From UBA5018 sp947463165 (lineage in GTDB: Bacteria > Cyanobacteriota > Cyanobacteriia > PCC-6307 > Cyanobiaceae), in the NCBI GenBank assembly GCA_943371245.1, contig CALRTY020000015.1, forward strand, positions 12,932 to 76,931: a stretch of 64,000 nucleotides of DNA. The letters run 5' to 3'. Below, piece after piece: positions 7,719 through 16,622 of this stretch; position 1 is the stretch's first letter, and every line of letters begins with the position of its first letter. The notes under the pieces are model-generated. The model saw only the letters and a list, made by a program, of their open reading frames with translations. It made no database searches and was not told the origin of the DNA. Both the position numbers and the translations under genes were made by a program.

Positions 7719-8516
7719 TCAGCGGCTGAAACTCTGCCGCCAACGCTCCAGTAGCAGCGGGGCGGCGGCCACCGCCACATTCAGCGACTCCACCGCCGCA
7801 CTGTGGGGAATGGTGAGCTGGCGGCTGGCCAGGGCCAATAAGTCCGGCGCCAACCCCGCCCCCTCATTGCCGAGCAGCAGCACGGTGGGACGGCTCCAGT
7901 CGTATTGCCAATAAGGAATCGCCTCCGGCGTCACCACCGCCGCCACCACCTGGCAGCCGGCGGCGGCCGCCCCCACCAATCTGGCGGCCAGGGCCGGGCC
8001 GTCGCCGCGCAGCAGCGGCAGGGCCAGGGACGCCCCGGCCGAGGCCCGCAACACCTTCGGTTGCAGCGGATCGGCCCCGTCCGCCAGCCACACCTGCTCC
8101 ACTCCAGCCGCCAGGGCGGTGCGCAGCAGGGTGCCGAGATTGCCTGGATCCTGCAGCCGATCCAGGGCCAGCACCCAAGTAGGCGGGCCTGCGTTGCTGG
8201 TGGGGCAGGGGGGCTCGAGGGTTAACACCACCCCATCCGGGTGCTCGGTGGTGCTCACCGCCGCCAACACCTCCTCGGTTACCAGTTGTGGCCGCAACCC
8301 CGCCGGCAGGGCCGCCAGCAGCTGGCCATGGCGCTCACACCAGAGCTCGGTGGCCAGCAGCTCCCGGGGCCGCAACCGCAGCCGCAGCACCTCCTGCAGT
8401 AGGTGGGTGCCTTCCAGCAGCAGCAGTGACGCCTGGCGGCGCCCCTTGGCCTGGTGCAGCTGGCGCAGGCGCCCCACCAGGGGATTGCGCCTACTGGTGA
8501 TCAGCCCCTCGCTCAC
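7719..8516 (-). CDS. TrmH/SpoU-family RNA 2'-O-methyltransferase
   Basis: The 265-aa protein has an N-terminal substrate-binding domain (ITSRRNPLVGRLRQLH, LLLEGTHLLQEVL) and a C-terminal SPOUT methyltransferase domain with the trefoil-knot motifs: LDRLQDPGNLGTLLRTA (motif 1), LLLGNEGAGL (motif 2) and IPHSAAVESLNVAVAAAPLL (motif 3). It transfers methyl groups from S-adenosylmethionine to ribose 2'-OH of rRNA or tRNA; the exact nucleotide cannot be told from sequence. The start is GTG 8516, 6 nt after the stop of the 82-aa gene upstream, and lpdA follows after 34 nt, so the set reads as one operon. Confidence 0.93.
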   Translation of the reverse strand: MSEGLITSRRNPLVGRLRQLHQAKGRRQASLLLLEGTHLLQEVLRLRLRPRELLATELWCERHGQLLAALPAGLRPQLVTEEVLAAVSTTEHPDGVVLTLEPPCPTSNAGPPTWVLALDRLQDPGNLGTLLRTALAAGVEQVWLADGADPLQPKVLRASAGASLALPLLRGDGPALAARLVGAAAAGCQVVAAVVTPEAIPYWQYDWSRPTVLLLGNEGAGLAPDLLALASRQLTIPHSAAVESLNVAVAAAPLLLERWRQSFSR

Positions 8517-8522
8517 AGCCGC

Positions 8523-8771
8523 TTAAAACTGGCGGTGCTGGCGCACCTTCATGCCGTCCTGGAGGTGCAGTTCGCCATTCTCCAATTCGAGCCCACTCAC
8601 GGCGGCCAACTCACCTTTAACTCCCTCAGCCTGGAGATTGGTCACAAGTTGCCTGATTAGCTCATTTTCCACAGCATTGTGGTCGAGCATATCCGGGGTG
8701 AGCATCTCCAAAAATCGCCCCAATTTTGCGGCAACTAATTCAGAGGAGTTGGTGATTTTGAGGATGATCAT
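8523..8771 (-). CDS. Conserved-looking small protein, unknown function
   Basis: This 82-aa acidic protein (MIILKITNSSELVAAKLGRF near the start, then helical ENELIRQLVTNLQAEGVKG and a beta-type LELENGELHLQDGMKVRQ end) is soluble, with no signal peptide or membrane segment. I do not recognise a named family. It begins 8 nt after the tRNA-Leu gene on the same strand and ends 6 nt before trmH, so it is the first gene of an apparent operon with trmH, lpdA and trpC. Confidence 0.75.
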   Translation of the reverse strand: MIILKITNSSELVAAKLGRFLEMLTPDMLDHNAVENELIRQLVTNLQAEGVKGELAAVSGLELENGELHLQDGMKVRQHRQF

Positions 8772-8779
8772 GAATAGAG

Positions 8780-8863
8780 TGCGGATGGGGAGACTTGAAC
8801 TCCCACGACATTGCTGCCACTAGTACCTGAAACTAGCGCGTCTACCAATTCCGCCACATCCGC
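8780..8863 (-). tRNA. tRNA-Leu (anticodon CAG)
   Basis: The minus strand folds as a class II tRNA: acceptor GCGGATG pairs with CATCCGC (8863-8857 with 8787-8781), discriminator A at 8780, D arm with AATTGGTAGACGC, anticodon loop TTCAGGT giving CAG, a variable arm, and a T arm with GTTCAAGTC. CCA is not encoded. Confidence 0.96.
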
Positions 8864-8899
8864 GTGGCTGTCGCGTCGGCGACCTAGCAACCTTAAGCC

Positions 8900-9121
8900 A
8901 TGGCCGTCTCGCTCCCACCGCCCCAGCCCCCACAGCCTTTGGCGGCAGCGCCACAGCCCCTGGCGGCAGCAACACCGCCCCTGGCGGCAGAAGCAACACA
9001 GTTTCTGGCGGCAGCACAACTGGGCAGCGGCTGCGGCGCTAGCCAGTTCCTGCTGCGGCCTCCTAGACGGCCCGGTTATTTCTTGTCAAGATTCGCCAGC
9101 AATTGGCAGGAGCTGCGTTGA
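8900..9121 (+). CDS. Doubtful Ala/Pro-rich ORF containing 21-bp repeats
   Basis: An ORF of 73 codons starts 36 bp beyond the tRNA-Leu gene and ends in a TGA (9119-9121) that overlaps the proposed TTG start of murA. Its first half is low complexity (PLAAA-type repeats) caused by the repeat TGGCGGCAG at 8940, 8961, 8982 and 9006, spaced 21, 21 and 24 bp. There is no clear ribosome site. It may simply be the murA leader; I keep it only because of its overlap with murA. Confidence 0.2.
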   Translation: MAVSLPPPQPPQPLAAAPQPLAAATPPLAAEATQFLAAAQLGSGCGASQFLLRPPRRPGYFLSRFASNWQELR

Positions 9122-10458
9122 TAACCCTGACCGGCTCCCCCGCCCCAGTGATCGCCAATCCCGTGCTGGAGATCATCGGCGGCCAGCAACTCAGCGGCCA
9201 GCTCCAGGTGAGTGGTGCCAAAAACTCAGCCCTGGTGCTGATGGCCGCCTGCCTGCTCAGCCGCGACACGATCCGGCTGCGCAACGTGCCGGCGCTCACC
9301 GATATCGCCGCCATGGGCCAGGTGCTCACCAGCTTGGGCGGTCGGATCGTGCAGCACGCCGATGGCCTGGAGCTCAATGGCGAAGGCATCAATAATTCAA
9401 CCGCCCCCTACGAGCTGGTGAACAGCCTGCGGGCCAGCTTCTTTTGCATCGGTCCGCTGCTGGCCCGCACCGGCCTGGCCAAGGTGCCCCTGCCCGGTGG
9501 CTGCCAGATCGGCAGTCGGCCCGTGGTGGAGCACGTGCGCGGCCTCAAGGCCCTGGGCGCCCAGGTGAGCATCGAGCACGGCGTGGTCACCGCCGCCCTG
9601 CCCGGTCGCGGCCGCCGCCTCAAGGGCTGCCGCATCCATCTCGACTGCCCCAGCGTTGGCGCCACCGAAACATTGATGATGGCCGCCGCCCTGGCCGAGG
9701 GCGAGACGGTGATCGACAACGCCGCCCTCGAACCGGAGGTGAGCGACCTGGCTGGACTGCTGCTGGCCATGGGCGCCCGGGTGCGCGGCGCCGGCACCCC
9801 CACGATCACCATCGTTGGCGTGGAGCGGCTGCACGGGGCCGATTACGCCGTGATCCCCGATCGCATCGAGGCCGGCACCTTTCTGCTGGCGGCGGCGATC
9901 ACCCGCTCCGATCTGCGGGTGGCCCCCCTGATCCCCGAGCATCTCGGCGCCGTGCTCACCAAACTTGAGGAGGTTGGCTTCCTGCTGCGCCACGACGGCG
10001 TCGGCACCACCATCCTGGCCAGCCAGCGCCATGCGCCCCTGCTGCGGGGCGTAGACCTGCGCACCCAGCCCTTCCCCGGCTTCCCCACCGACCTGCAGGC
10101 ACCGTTCATGAGCCTGCTGACCACGGTGCCGGGCAGCAGCATGATCACCGAAAGCATCTTTGAAAATCGGCTCCAGCACGTGGCGGAGCTGCAGCGCATG
10201 GGCGCCGACATCCGCACCCAGGGCAACACCGCCGTGGTGGAAGGGGTGGCGCGCCTCAGCGGCGCCCCGGTGAAAGGCACCGATCTGCGCGCCTCCGCCG
10301 CCATGGTGCTGGCCGGCCTGGCCGCCGATGGCACCACCACCGTGCGGGGCCTCGACTACCTCGACCGCGGCTACGCCCAGCTGGAGCAGAAACTCAGCGG
10401 TGTCGGTGCCCGCCTGCAGCGGCTATCGGCCCAGTCCCAGCTGCTGGCCGCCAATTGA
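9118..10458 (+). CDS. murA: UDP-N-acetylglucosamine 1-carboxyvinyltransferase
   Basis: MurA (446 aa) transfers enolpyruvate from PEP to UDP-GlcNAc, the first committed step of peptidoglycan synthesis. It shows the EPT fold signatures: SGAKNSALVLMAACLL near residue 32, active-site Cys129 in PGGCQIGSRP (the fosfomycin target), GATETLMMAA, and the late DLRASAAMVLAGLAADG. The start is taken as TTG 9118 because AGGAG (9108-9112) lies 5 nt upstream; an in-frame TTG at 9103 would add five residues and lacks such a site. The gene is followed by tRNA-Leu(CAA). Confidence 0.96.
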   Translation: MITLTGSPAPVIANPVLEIIGGQQLSGQLQVSGAKNSALVLMAACLLSRDTIRLRNVPALTDIAAMGQVLTSLGGRIVQHADGLELNGEGINNSTAPYELVNSLRASFFCIGPLLARTGLAKVPLPGGCQIGSRPVVEHVRGLKALGAQVSIEHGVVTAALPGRGRRLKGCRIHLDCPSVGATETLMMAAALAEGETVIDNAALEPEVSDLAGLLLAMGARVRGAGTPTITIVGVERLHGADYAVIPDRIEAGTFLLAAAITRSDLRVAPLIPEHLGAVLTKLEEVGFLLRHDGVGTTILASQRHAPLLRGVDLRTQPFPGFPTDLQAPFMSLLTTVPGSSMITESIFENRLQHVAELQRMGADIRTQGNTAVVEGVARLSGAPVKGTDLRASAAMVLAGLAADGTTTVRGLDYLDRGYAQLEQKLSGVGARLQRLSAQSQLLAAN

Positions 10459-10580
10459 ATCGCAGCCTGGGCTGCTGGCTAGACCCCTGAAAGGCTGGCC
10501 CAACCCTGGGTTGCTATTGGGTGGCTATCCCGCCCGGCGGCGCAGCTGCCCAGACCGGCGCCGCGTAAGCTCCAAGACGA

Positions 10581-10662
10581 GGGAGCGTGCCGGAATTGGT
10601 AGACGGACTCGACTCAAAATCGAGCGCCTTCGGGCATGTGGGTTCGAGTCCCACCGCTCCCA
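10581..10662 (+). tRNA. tRNA-Leu (anticodon CAA)
   Basis: Acceptor GGGAGCG (10581-10587) pairs with CGCTCCC (10655-10661), discriminator A at 10662. The D arm contains AATTGGTAGACG, the anticodon loop CTCAAAA gives CAA, a long variable arm marks it as class II, and the T loop is GGTTCGAGTCC. A second leucine tRNA (CAG) lies at 8780-8863. Confidence 0.96.
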
Positions 10663-10707
10663 TCCCTCCAGACCCCCTGGTCAGCCAGGCCAGCCACTGA
10701 CGAGCCC

Positions 10708-11907
10708 ATGGCCCCTAGCCCGGTGATGGACACCTACGCCCGCTTCCCGGTGGAGCTGGTGCGCGGTCGGGGGGTGTGGGTCTGGGACTCCGCCGGCAAG
10801 CGCTATCTCGACTGTGTGGCCGGCATCGCCGTCTGCTGCCTCGGCCATAGCGATCGACGCCTGAAGCGGGCCCTCTGCCGCCAGCTGGACACCCTCCAGC
10901 ACGTTTCCAATCTGTATCGAATTCCCGAGCAGGAGCAGCTGGCCGAGCGGATCGTCTCCAGCAGCTGCCTGGATCGGGTGTTCTTCTGCAATTCCGGCGC
11001 CGAGGCCAACGAGGCCGCCATCAAGCTGGCCCGCAAGCACGGCCACCAGGTGCGGGGCATTGCCGAACCGCTGATCCTCACCGCCAACGCCAGCTTCCAC
11101 GGCCGCACCCTCGCCGCCGTCACCGCCACCGGCCAACCCAAATACCACCAGGGCTTTGAGCCGATGGTGCAGGGTTTCCGCCACTTCCCCTACAACGACA
11201 TCGCCGCCTTTGAATCCTTGCTCGCCGACTGCGAGGCGGAGGGGCCCCGGGTGGCGGCGGTGCTGCTGGAGCCGCTGCAGGGGGAAGGGGGCGTGGTGCC
11301 CGGCGATCCGGCCTTCTTCCGCCGCCTGCGCCAATGCTGCGATGAGCGCCATATCCTGCTGATCTTTGACGAAGTACAGATCGGCGTGGGCCGCAGCGGC
11401 CGGCTCTGGGGCTACGAGCGGCTGGGGGTGGAACCCGATGCGATCACCCTGGCCAAGGGGCTCGGCGGTGGCTTCCCGATCGGCGCCCTGGCCGTGAAGA
11501 GCGCCGTGGATCACTTCCGTCCCGGCGAGCACGCCAGCACCTTCGGCGGCAATCCGATGGCCTGTCGCGCCGGCCTCACCGTGCTGGCCGAACTGGAGCG
11601 GCGCCAGCTGCTCCCCCACGTGCAGCGCATGGGCGAGCTGTTGCAAGACCAGCTGGCCCATCTAATTGCTCGCCATCCCTCGCTGCTGGAGGGCTCCAGG
11701 GGCTGGGGGCTGTTGCAAGGCCTCGTACTCAGGCCAGAGGCCCCCAGCGCAGCGGCGGTGGTGCAGGCCTGTCTGGAGGAGGGCCTGCTGTTGGTGCCCG
11801 CCGGCGGCCAGGTGGTGCGGTTTGTGCCGCCCTTAACGATCAAACCCCGCCAGCTGCGCCAGGCCGTGCAGCTGCTGGAGCGCGCCCTGCTTCGCCTTGC
11901 CCGCTGA
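10708..11907 (+). CDS. argD: Acetylornithine aminotransferase
   Basis: The 399-aa class III PLP aminotransferase converts N-acetylglutamate semialdehyde to N-acetylornithine in arginine synthesis. Features are the start region MDTYARFPVELVRGRGVWVWD, NSGAEANEAAIKLAR (95-109) contacting the cofactor phosphate, SFHGRTLAAVTATGQ, the IFDEVQIGVGRSG segment with the PLP-binding Asp221, and Schiff-base Lys250 in TLAKGLGGGFP. Start ATG 10708 agrees with family length; the upstream extension would run into the tRNA-Leu. folC overlaps the 3' end by 11 nt. Confidence 0.95.
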   Translation: MAPSPVMDTYARFPVELVRGRGVWVWDSAGKRYLDCVAGIAVCCLGHSDRRLKRALCRQLDTLQHVSNLYRIPEQEQLAERIVSSSCLDRVFFCNSGAEANEAAIKLARKHGHQVRGIAEPLILTANASFHGRTLAAVTATGQPKYHQGFEPMVQGFRHFPYNDIAAFESLLADCEAEGPRVAAVLLEPLQGEGGVVPGDPAFFRRLRQCCDERHILLIFDEVQIGVGRSGRLWGYERLGVEPDAITLAKGLGGGFPIGALAVKSAVDHFRPGEHASTFGGNPMACRAGLTVLAELERRQLLPHVQRMGELLQDQLAHLIARHPSLLEGSRGWGLLQGLVLRPEAPSAAAVVQACLEEGLLLVPAGGQVVRFVPPLTIKPRQLRQAVQLLERALLRLAR

Positions 11908-13120
11908 TCCGCTCGATGATCTGGTGATGTCCTGCAGCCGCGGCGGCATCCACCCGGGGCTGGAGCGGTTGCAGGCCGCCCTGGCGGCCCTGGGCCATCC
12001 CGAACGCCAGTTCGCGGCGGTGCAGGTGGCCGGCACCAACGGCAAGGGTTCGATCTGCAGCTTGGTGCACAGCGCCCTGCTGGCCGCCGGCATCCGCAGC
12101 GGCCTGTACACCTCACCGCACCTGGTGAGCTGGACCGAACGCATCCGGCTGGGGGACACAGCGATCACCAGCGGCGAACTGCAGCGCCTGCTGGAGCGCA
12201 TCCAGCCGATCGCGCGCCAGTTCGAGCTCAGCCCCTTTGAACTGATCACCGCCGCGGCCTTCTGCGCCTTCGCTGCAGTGGGGGTGGAGTTGGCGGTGCT
12301 GGAGGTGGGTATGGGTGGGCGCCTGGACGCCACCAGCTGCCATCCGCAGCGGCGGGTGATTGGTTTCGCCACGGTGGGTCTGGATCACCAGGAGTGGCTC
12401 GGCTCCAGCCTGGCGGCCATCGCCGCTGAGAAGGCCGCCGTGCTCCAGCCCGATGCGCTGGCCTGCAGCGCCCCCCAGCACCCGGAGGTGGCGGCGGTAT
12501 TGAACCAGCGGGCCAGCTCCGTGGGCGCCCAGCTGCGCTGGTTGGAGCCCCTGGATCTCAATACTTGGAGCCTGGGATTGCCGGGCCAGGTGCAGGCCCG
12601 CAATGGTGCCGTGGCGCTGGGCATGTTGCAGGCCCTGGCGGCCCAGGGCTGGCCCCTGGATGGGGCCGCCATCCGCCAGGGCTTTGCCGCTGCCCGCTGG
12701 CCAGGCCGTCTGCAGCCCTGGCGCTGGCGCCACCAGCCGCTGCTTCTCGATGGCGCCCACAACCTGCCCGCTGCCCAGGCTCTGCGCTGCGAACTAGACC
12801 GCCATCCCCAGCGCCATGGCCTCCAGGCCGGCCCCAGCTGCTGGGTGCTGGGGGTGCTGGCAAATAAGCAGGGGCCGGAGCTGATCGAGGCCCTGCTGGG
12901 GCCAGAGGATCGGGCCTGGCTCACCCCCGTGCCCGGCGAGGCCAGCTGGGAGTTGGCGGATTTATTGGCCGCCAAACCCCAGCTGGCCGGCAGATTGGCG
13001 GCGGCCGCGGATCTGGAGACGGCCCTGGCCAGCGCCAGCGCCGCCGCCCAGGGGGCGCCGCTGGTGGTGGCCGGCTCCCTCTACCTGCTGGGGGCGCTGC
13101 TGGCCAGCCCGCCAGCCTGA
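11897..13120 (+). CDS. folC: Folylpolyglutamate / dihydrofolate synthase
   Basis: FolC (407 aa from TTG 11897) adds glutamates to folates and may also make dihydrofolate from dihydropteroate. It belongs to the Mur-ligase superfamily: P-loop VAGTNGKGS (44-52), the Omega-loop region YTSPHLVSWTERIRL, GGRLDATS with Mg/ATP contacts, a central TVGLDHQEWLG, and the C-terminal domain LLDGAHNLPAAQAL. The family usually begins a few residues before the GLERLQAALAALG helix, fitting TTG 11897; ATG 11927 is an alternative. It overlaps argD, implying cotranscription. Confidence 0.93.
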   Translation: MPADPLDDLVMSCSRGGIHPGLERLQAALAALGHPERQFAAVQVAGTNGKGSICSLVHSALLAAGIRSGLYTSPHLVSWTERIRLGDTAITSGELQRLLERIQPIARQFELSPFELITAAAFCAFAAVGVELAVLEVGMGGRLDATSCHPQRRVIGFATVGLDHQEWLGSSLAAIAAEKAAVLQPDALACSAPQHPEVAAVLNQRASSVGAQLRWLEPLDLNTWSLGLPGQVQARNGAVALGMLQALAAQGWPLDGAAIRQGFAAARWPGRLQPWRWRHQPLLLDGAHNLPAAQALRCELDRHPQRHGLQAGPSCWVLGVLANKQGPELIEALLGPEDRAWLTPVPGEASWELADLLAAKPQLAGRLAAAADLETALASASAAAQGAPLVVAGSLYLLGALLASPPA

Positions 13121-13205
13121 ATCCAAACCGCCGGCCTCAATCCAGAGCGCCAGACTGAATTCGACTAGTCAGACTGAATTCAGCCCCGCGCCAACGGCTG
13201 CCGCC

Positions 13206-13802
13206 ATGCCCCTGTTGCCCCCCTCGCTGCTCGCCTGGTTGGTGGCGGTACTGCTCAGCCTGCTGCTGCCGCTGCTGGCACCCGCCACCGCCCTGGCTGC
13301 CACTGCCTTGGCTGCCACCGCCCTGGCACCCGCCACCGCCCTGCCCCAAGGCAGCGATGGCGGGATGGCCGCCAACGATCGGGCCCCGTTCCAGACCAGC
13401 GTCGACTACACGCTCACCAACCAGAGCGACCAGGATTTCAGCGGTCAACAGCTGGCAAACAGCTCCTTTGCCGGGGTGGTCGGCAGGCGCGCCAGCTTCA
13501 ATGGCGCCAATCTGCACGGGGCCATCCTCACCCAGGCGGTATTCCCCCAGGCCAGCTTTCATGGCGCCGACCTCAGCGATGCGCTGATGGATCGCGGCGA
13601 TTTCAGCGGTGCCGATTTCAGCGACGCCCTGCTCATCGGCGCGATCGCCTCCGGCAGCAGCTTCAGCGGCGCCCTGGTGAACGGAGCGGATTTCAGCGAT
13701 GCCCTGCTGGATCGGGTGGACCAGCGCTTGCTCTGCCGCGAGGCGGAGGGCATCAACCCGGTCACCGGCGTGAGCACCCGGGACAGCCTCGAGTGCGGTT
13801 GA
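13206..13802 (+). CDS. Exported pentapeptide-repeat protein
   Basis: The 198-aa product starts with a signal peptide: a leucine-rich hydrophobic stretch (residues 3-25) and a likely AxA cleavage site in the following Ala-rich segment, which itself consists of short ATALA repeats. From about residue 80 it has A(D/N)LXX-type pentapeptide repeats (FNGANLHGAI, FHGADLSDALM, FSGADFSDALL, ADFSDALL), which form a right-handed square beta-helix. Its end CREAEGINPVTGVSTRDSLECG, with two Cys, resembles thylakoid-lumen pentapeptide proteins of cyanobacteria. Function is unknown. It is convergent with the FAD oxidase gene, 19 nt away. Confidence 0.88.
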   Translation: MPLLPPSLLAWLVAVLLSLLLPLLAPATALAATALAATALAPATALPQGSDGGMAANDRAPFQTSVDYTLTNQSDQDFSGQQLANSSFAGVVGRRASFNGANLHGAILTQAVFPQASFHGADLSDALMDRGDFSGADFSDALLIGAIASGSSFSGALVNGADFSDALLDRVDQRLLCREAEGINPVTGVSTRDSLECG

Positions 13803-13821
13803 TCGGCCAGGGGTACTGGCA

Positions 13822-15303
13822 TCAGCGCTCTAGCCAGCCCCGCAACTTGCCGGGATTGAGCAGCCCAGCAGGGTCGTAGGCCGCCTTGGCGGCCACCTGA
13901 TCCGCGTCCACCACCCCCAGCCCCCCCTCCTCCACGGTGATCGCATGGGGATTGAAGATCACCGCCCCCAGCTGGCGGCAGTGGTCGATCAATTCATCTA
14001 GTAGCTCCGGGCCCTGCCAACGCAGCAGGGGCAGGGCCGCCAGCCGGGCCATGCCACCGGAGCGCACCGCCTCCAGATGCCAGAGCAGATCTGGGCCCCA
14101 CCGCCGCCTCAGCGCCTCCAGACAGGGGGCCTCCGGCTGGGGCAACAACAGCTGCAGGTATGTCCAGTCGGGGTGCTGGCCGCGCCAGTGCAGGGTGACG
14201 TGGTTCCAGGTGAATTCCGATAGCGGCAAGCCCTTCCCCTGGCCTTCTGGCCAGGCCCAGAGCAGCTCGCCGCCTTTGGCCCGCAGCAGGGCGGGCAGCA
14301 CCTCCAGGGCCGCCGCTGAGGCCAGCAACAGCAGCCGATGCTGCCCCGCCAGGGGCGCCGGGCTGTCGGGGGGCCAGGGCATCGCCGGAACCACTTCGGC
14401 CTCCAGCATGGCCAGGGCATTCAGTTCCAAGGCCGAGGCCATCAGGGTTTGGGCCGCCGCCAGGGCCGCGGACCAGTCGTTAAAGCCCACCAACAACTGC
14501 CGCCAGGCCACCGCCTCCACCGTGGGCAGCCGCAGGGCGGTGATGATGCCATTGGTGCCATAGGCGTGGTTGATCGGGGCGCTGGCCGCCGCATCCAGCC
14601 GCAGTAGCTGCGGTTCGGGCTCCAGGGTCACCAGCTCCAGCCCCAGCAGGTTGCCGGGATCGCGCAGAAACCCCCAGCGCAGGGAGCCGATGCCGCCGGA
14701 GCCGCCGGCGATGAATCCCCCCACGGTTGCCGTGCGGTAGCTGCTGGGCGCCAGGCGGATGGCTCGACCATGGGGCGCCAACTGCCGATCCAGCGCCGCC
14801 AAGCCACAGCCCGCCTCCACCTCCACCACACCGGTATCTGGATCCAGCTGGCGCAGCTGCCGCAACTGGCTGAGATCGAGCACCAGGCCCCCACAGAGGG
14901 GTACGCACTGGCCGTAGTTGCCCGTGCCCGCCCCCCGCAGGGTGAGCGGCACCCGATGGCGGGCACAGGCACCGGCCACCAGCAGCACCTGCTCCAGGCT
15001 GCGGGCCCGCACCGCCAAATCCGCCAGCCGCCCCCGCAGCAAGGGCAGCAGCAGCGGCGAATAGTCGAAATAATCGCGGGAGAGCCGCGCCAACTCCGTA
15101 TTCAGCGGCACTGGAGCCGCCTGGGAGCAGGGGTCGCAGGCTGGCCCGATCAACTCCAGCTGGGGATCGAGGGCCTGGAGCTCGGCCGCCAGGGCGGCAA
15201 TCACGGCCGCGGCTGGCCGTGGCGGCAGGTGGGCTGTGGTCATCGGTGCATATTTCTGCGGTGATCTGGTCTGCGGCAGCTGGCTGGTGGGCTCCTGGGT
15301 CAT
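13822..15303 (-). CDS. FAD-linked oxidase (GlcD/VAO-type)
   Basis: The 493-aa protein has an N-terminal PCMH-type FAD domain (SLEQVLLVAGACARHRVPL, RGAGTGNYGQCVP, VVEVEAGCGLAALDRQL, SYRTATVGGFIAGGSGGIGS) and a C-terminal FAD-oxidase cap ending in YDPAGLLNPGKL, the hallmark of glycolate oxidase GlcD and D-lactate dehydrogenases. The substrate is presumably a 2-hydroxy acid or alcohol, but none can be named. Its ATG (15303-15301) overlaps the TGA of the amidohydrolase upstream (ATGA), so translation is coupled; an internal ATG at 15243 is less likely for that reason. It is the third gene of a tight operon with DUF4359 and amidohydrolase genes. Confidence 0.88.
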   Translation of the reverse strand: MTQEPTSQLPQTRSPQKYAPMTTAHLPPRPAAAVIAALAAELQALDPQLELIGPACDPCSQAAPVPLNTELARLSRDYFDYSPLLLPLLRGRLADLAVRARSLEQVLLVAGACARHRVPLTLRGAGTGNYGQCVPLCGGLVLDLSQLRQLRQLDPDTGVVEVEAGCGLAALDRQLAPHGRAIRLAPSSYRTATVGGFIAGGSGGIGSLRWGFLRDPGNLLGLELVTLEPEPQLLRLDAAASAPINHAYGTNGIITALRLPTVEAVAWRQLLVGFNDWSAALAAAQTLMASALELNALAMLEAEVVPAMPWPPDSPAPLAGQHRLLLLASAAALEVLPALLRAKGGELLWAWPEGQGKGLPLSEFTWNHVTLHWRGQHPDWTYLQLLLPQPEAPCLEALRRRWGPDLLWHLEAVRSGGMARLAALPLLRWQGPELLDELIDHCRQLGAVIFNPHAITVEEGGLGVVDADQVAAKAAYDPAGLLNPGKLRGWLER

Positions 15304-16622
15304 CGGCAGCGACTCAACAGGGCTGAGGGGGCTTCCGAGAGGGGGGGATCCAGCCAGATGCCCTGCCGCAACACCCGGCGCTGGGGCGGCCCCGCCAGCA
15401 GGCCCTGCCAGTCAGACACCCCCAACACCAGCAGATCGGCCGGCGACCCCGGCCGCAGCACCCCATCCCAGGCCAGGTTGAGCAGCCGGGCCGCGGCCGT
15501 GGTGTGCAGGGCCAGGCCCTGCCGCTGCCAGGGCAGCAGATGAAAGGCCACCGCCGTGAGCCCGATCAGGGCTAGCGGATCAAAATCGCCCCCGGGGAAC
15601 CAGGGATCCTGAACGTTGTCTCCACCCACGGCCACCAGCACGCCGGCCCGCTGCAGCGCCACCACCGGCGCCAGGGGCCGCAGCAGGGGGGTGCCCTCGG
15701 CACGCCCGCCGAGCAGCCACAGATTGGTGCTGGGCAGGGCCACCACCGTGAGCCCCGCCATGGCCATTCGCTCCGCCTGCCGGGCCAGGCGGGAGCCCCG
15801 CAGCAGGCCCAGGCTGCTGGCATGGCTGCAGGTGATCGGCAGCGCCAACCGCCGCTGCAGCACCGCGGCGCTCACCAGGGCCAAGCCTCGGCCCGGGTTG
15901 GTATCGCTCTCATCGACGTGCAGGTCAACGCCCAAGCCCAGCCCCTCCGCCAGCTCCAGCAGGCGGCAAAGGGCCTCCGGATCGCCGGCCGATTGACGAA
16001 AAGGCGGGCCCAATACGCCCCCCAGCAAACCGCCGGCGGCCGCCACCCGCCGCGCCAGGGCCTGGCCCGCCGACGTACTCCAGTGGCCCAGGGGCGCCAG
16101 GGCCACCAATTGCAGCTCCAGCCGCTCGCGCCAACGCTGGCGCAACTGCAGCAGCGCCTCCCAGCTGGCTTCGCCAGCGGGGCCGGCGCTGTCGATGTGG
16201 CTGCGGATCGCCCGCAGGCCATGGCGCCAGGCCCGCTGCAGGGCCCGCTCCCCCCGCTCCAAAACCCGTTCGGCGCTGCGCTCGGCAAACTCCCGCTGGT
16301 TGGCCTCCATGGCGGCGGCCATGGTGCCCTGCCGATTCGGGAAGGCCGCGGCGGTAAAGGCCTTGTCGAGGTGGGCGTGGGGCTCCACCGGCGGGGTGAT
16401 CGCCAAGGGCAGGCCCGCCCCTGGCTTTCCCCCCCTTAAAGCCTCTGCATCCAAGGCCAGGATGTTGGTGATCTGGCCCGCCTGCCAGCTCAGCCGCACC
16501 GCCACCAGGCCATCGGCATTCGCCGCCGGCAGTCGCAGATCCCTGGGGTCGAGCAGAGAGCGCGGCAGCCAAGCCGTCAGGGTGCCGGAGGCGGCCGCTG
16601 CTGTTGCGGAGAGGGCGCTCAT
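15300..16622 (-). CDS. Amidohydrolase, cytosine-deaminase-like
   Basis: From ATG 16622 the protein has 440 aa and the metal-dependent amidohydrolase TIM-barrel pattern: the HxH pair in PPVEPHAHLDKAF, then RAIRSHIDSAGP, LDLHVDESD-type VDLHVDESD, ITCSHASSLG and the late aspartate in VAVGGDNVQDPW. The EPHAHLDKAF and HVDES segments are those of CodA-type cytosine deaminases and related aminohydrolases, which hydrolyse ring amino groups; the actual substrate is unknown. The ATG overlaps the stop of the DUF4359 gene (ATGA) and its own stop overlaps the FAD-oxidase ATG, so all three are translationally coupled. The longer open frame up to 16835 is rejected because it lies over the DUF4359 gene. Confidence 0.88.
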   Translation of the reverse strand: MSALSATAAAASGTLTAWLPRSLLDPRDLRLPAANADGLVAVRLSWQAGQITNILALDAEALRGGKPGAGLPLAITPPVEPHAHLDKAFTAAAFPNRQGTMAAAMEANQREFAERSAERVLERGERALQRAWRHGLRAIRSHIDSAGPAGEASWEALLQLRQRWRERLELQLVALAPLGHWSTSAGQALARRVAAAGGLLGGVLGPPFRQSAGDPEALCRLLELAEGLGLGVDLHVDESDTNPGRGLALVSAAVLQRRLALPITCSHASSLGLLRGSRLARQAERMAMAGLTVVALPSTNLWLLGGRAEGTPLLRPLAPVVALQRAGVLVAVGGDNVQDPWFPGGDFDPLALIGLTAVAFHLLPWQRQGLALHTTAAARLLNLAWDGVLRPGSPADLLVLGVSDWQGLLAGPPQRRVLRQGIWLDPPLSEAPSALLSRCR

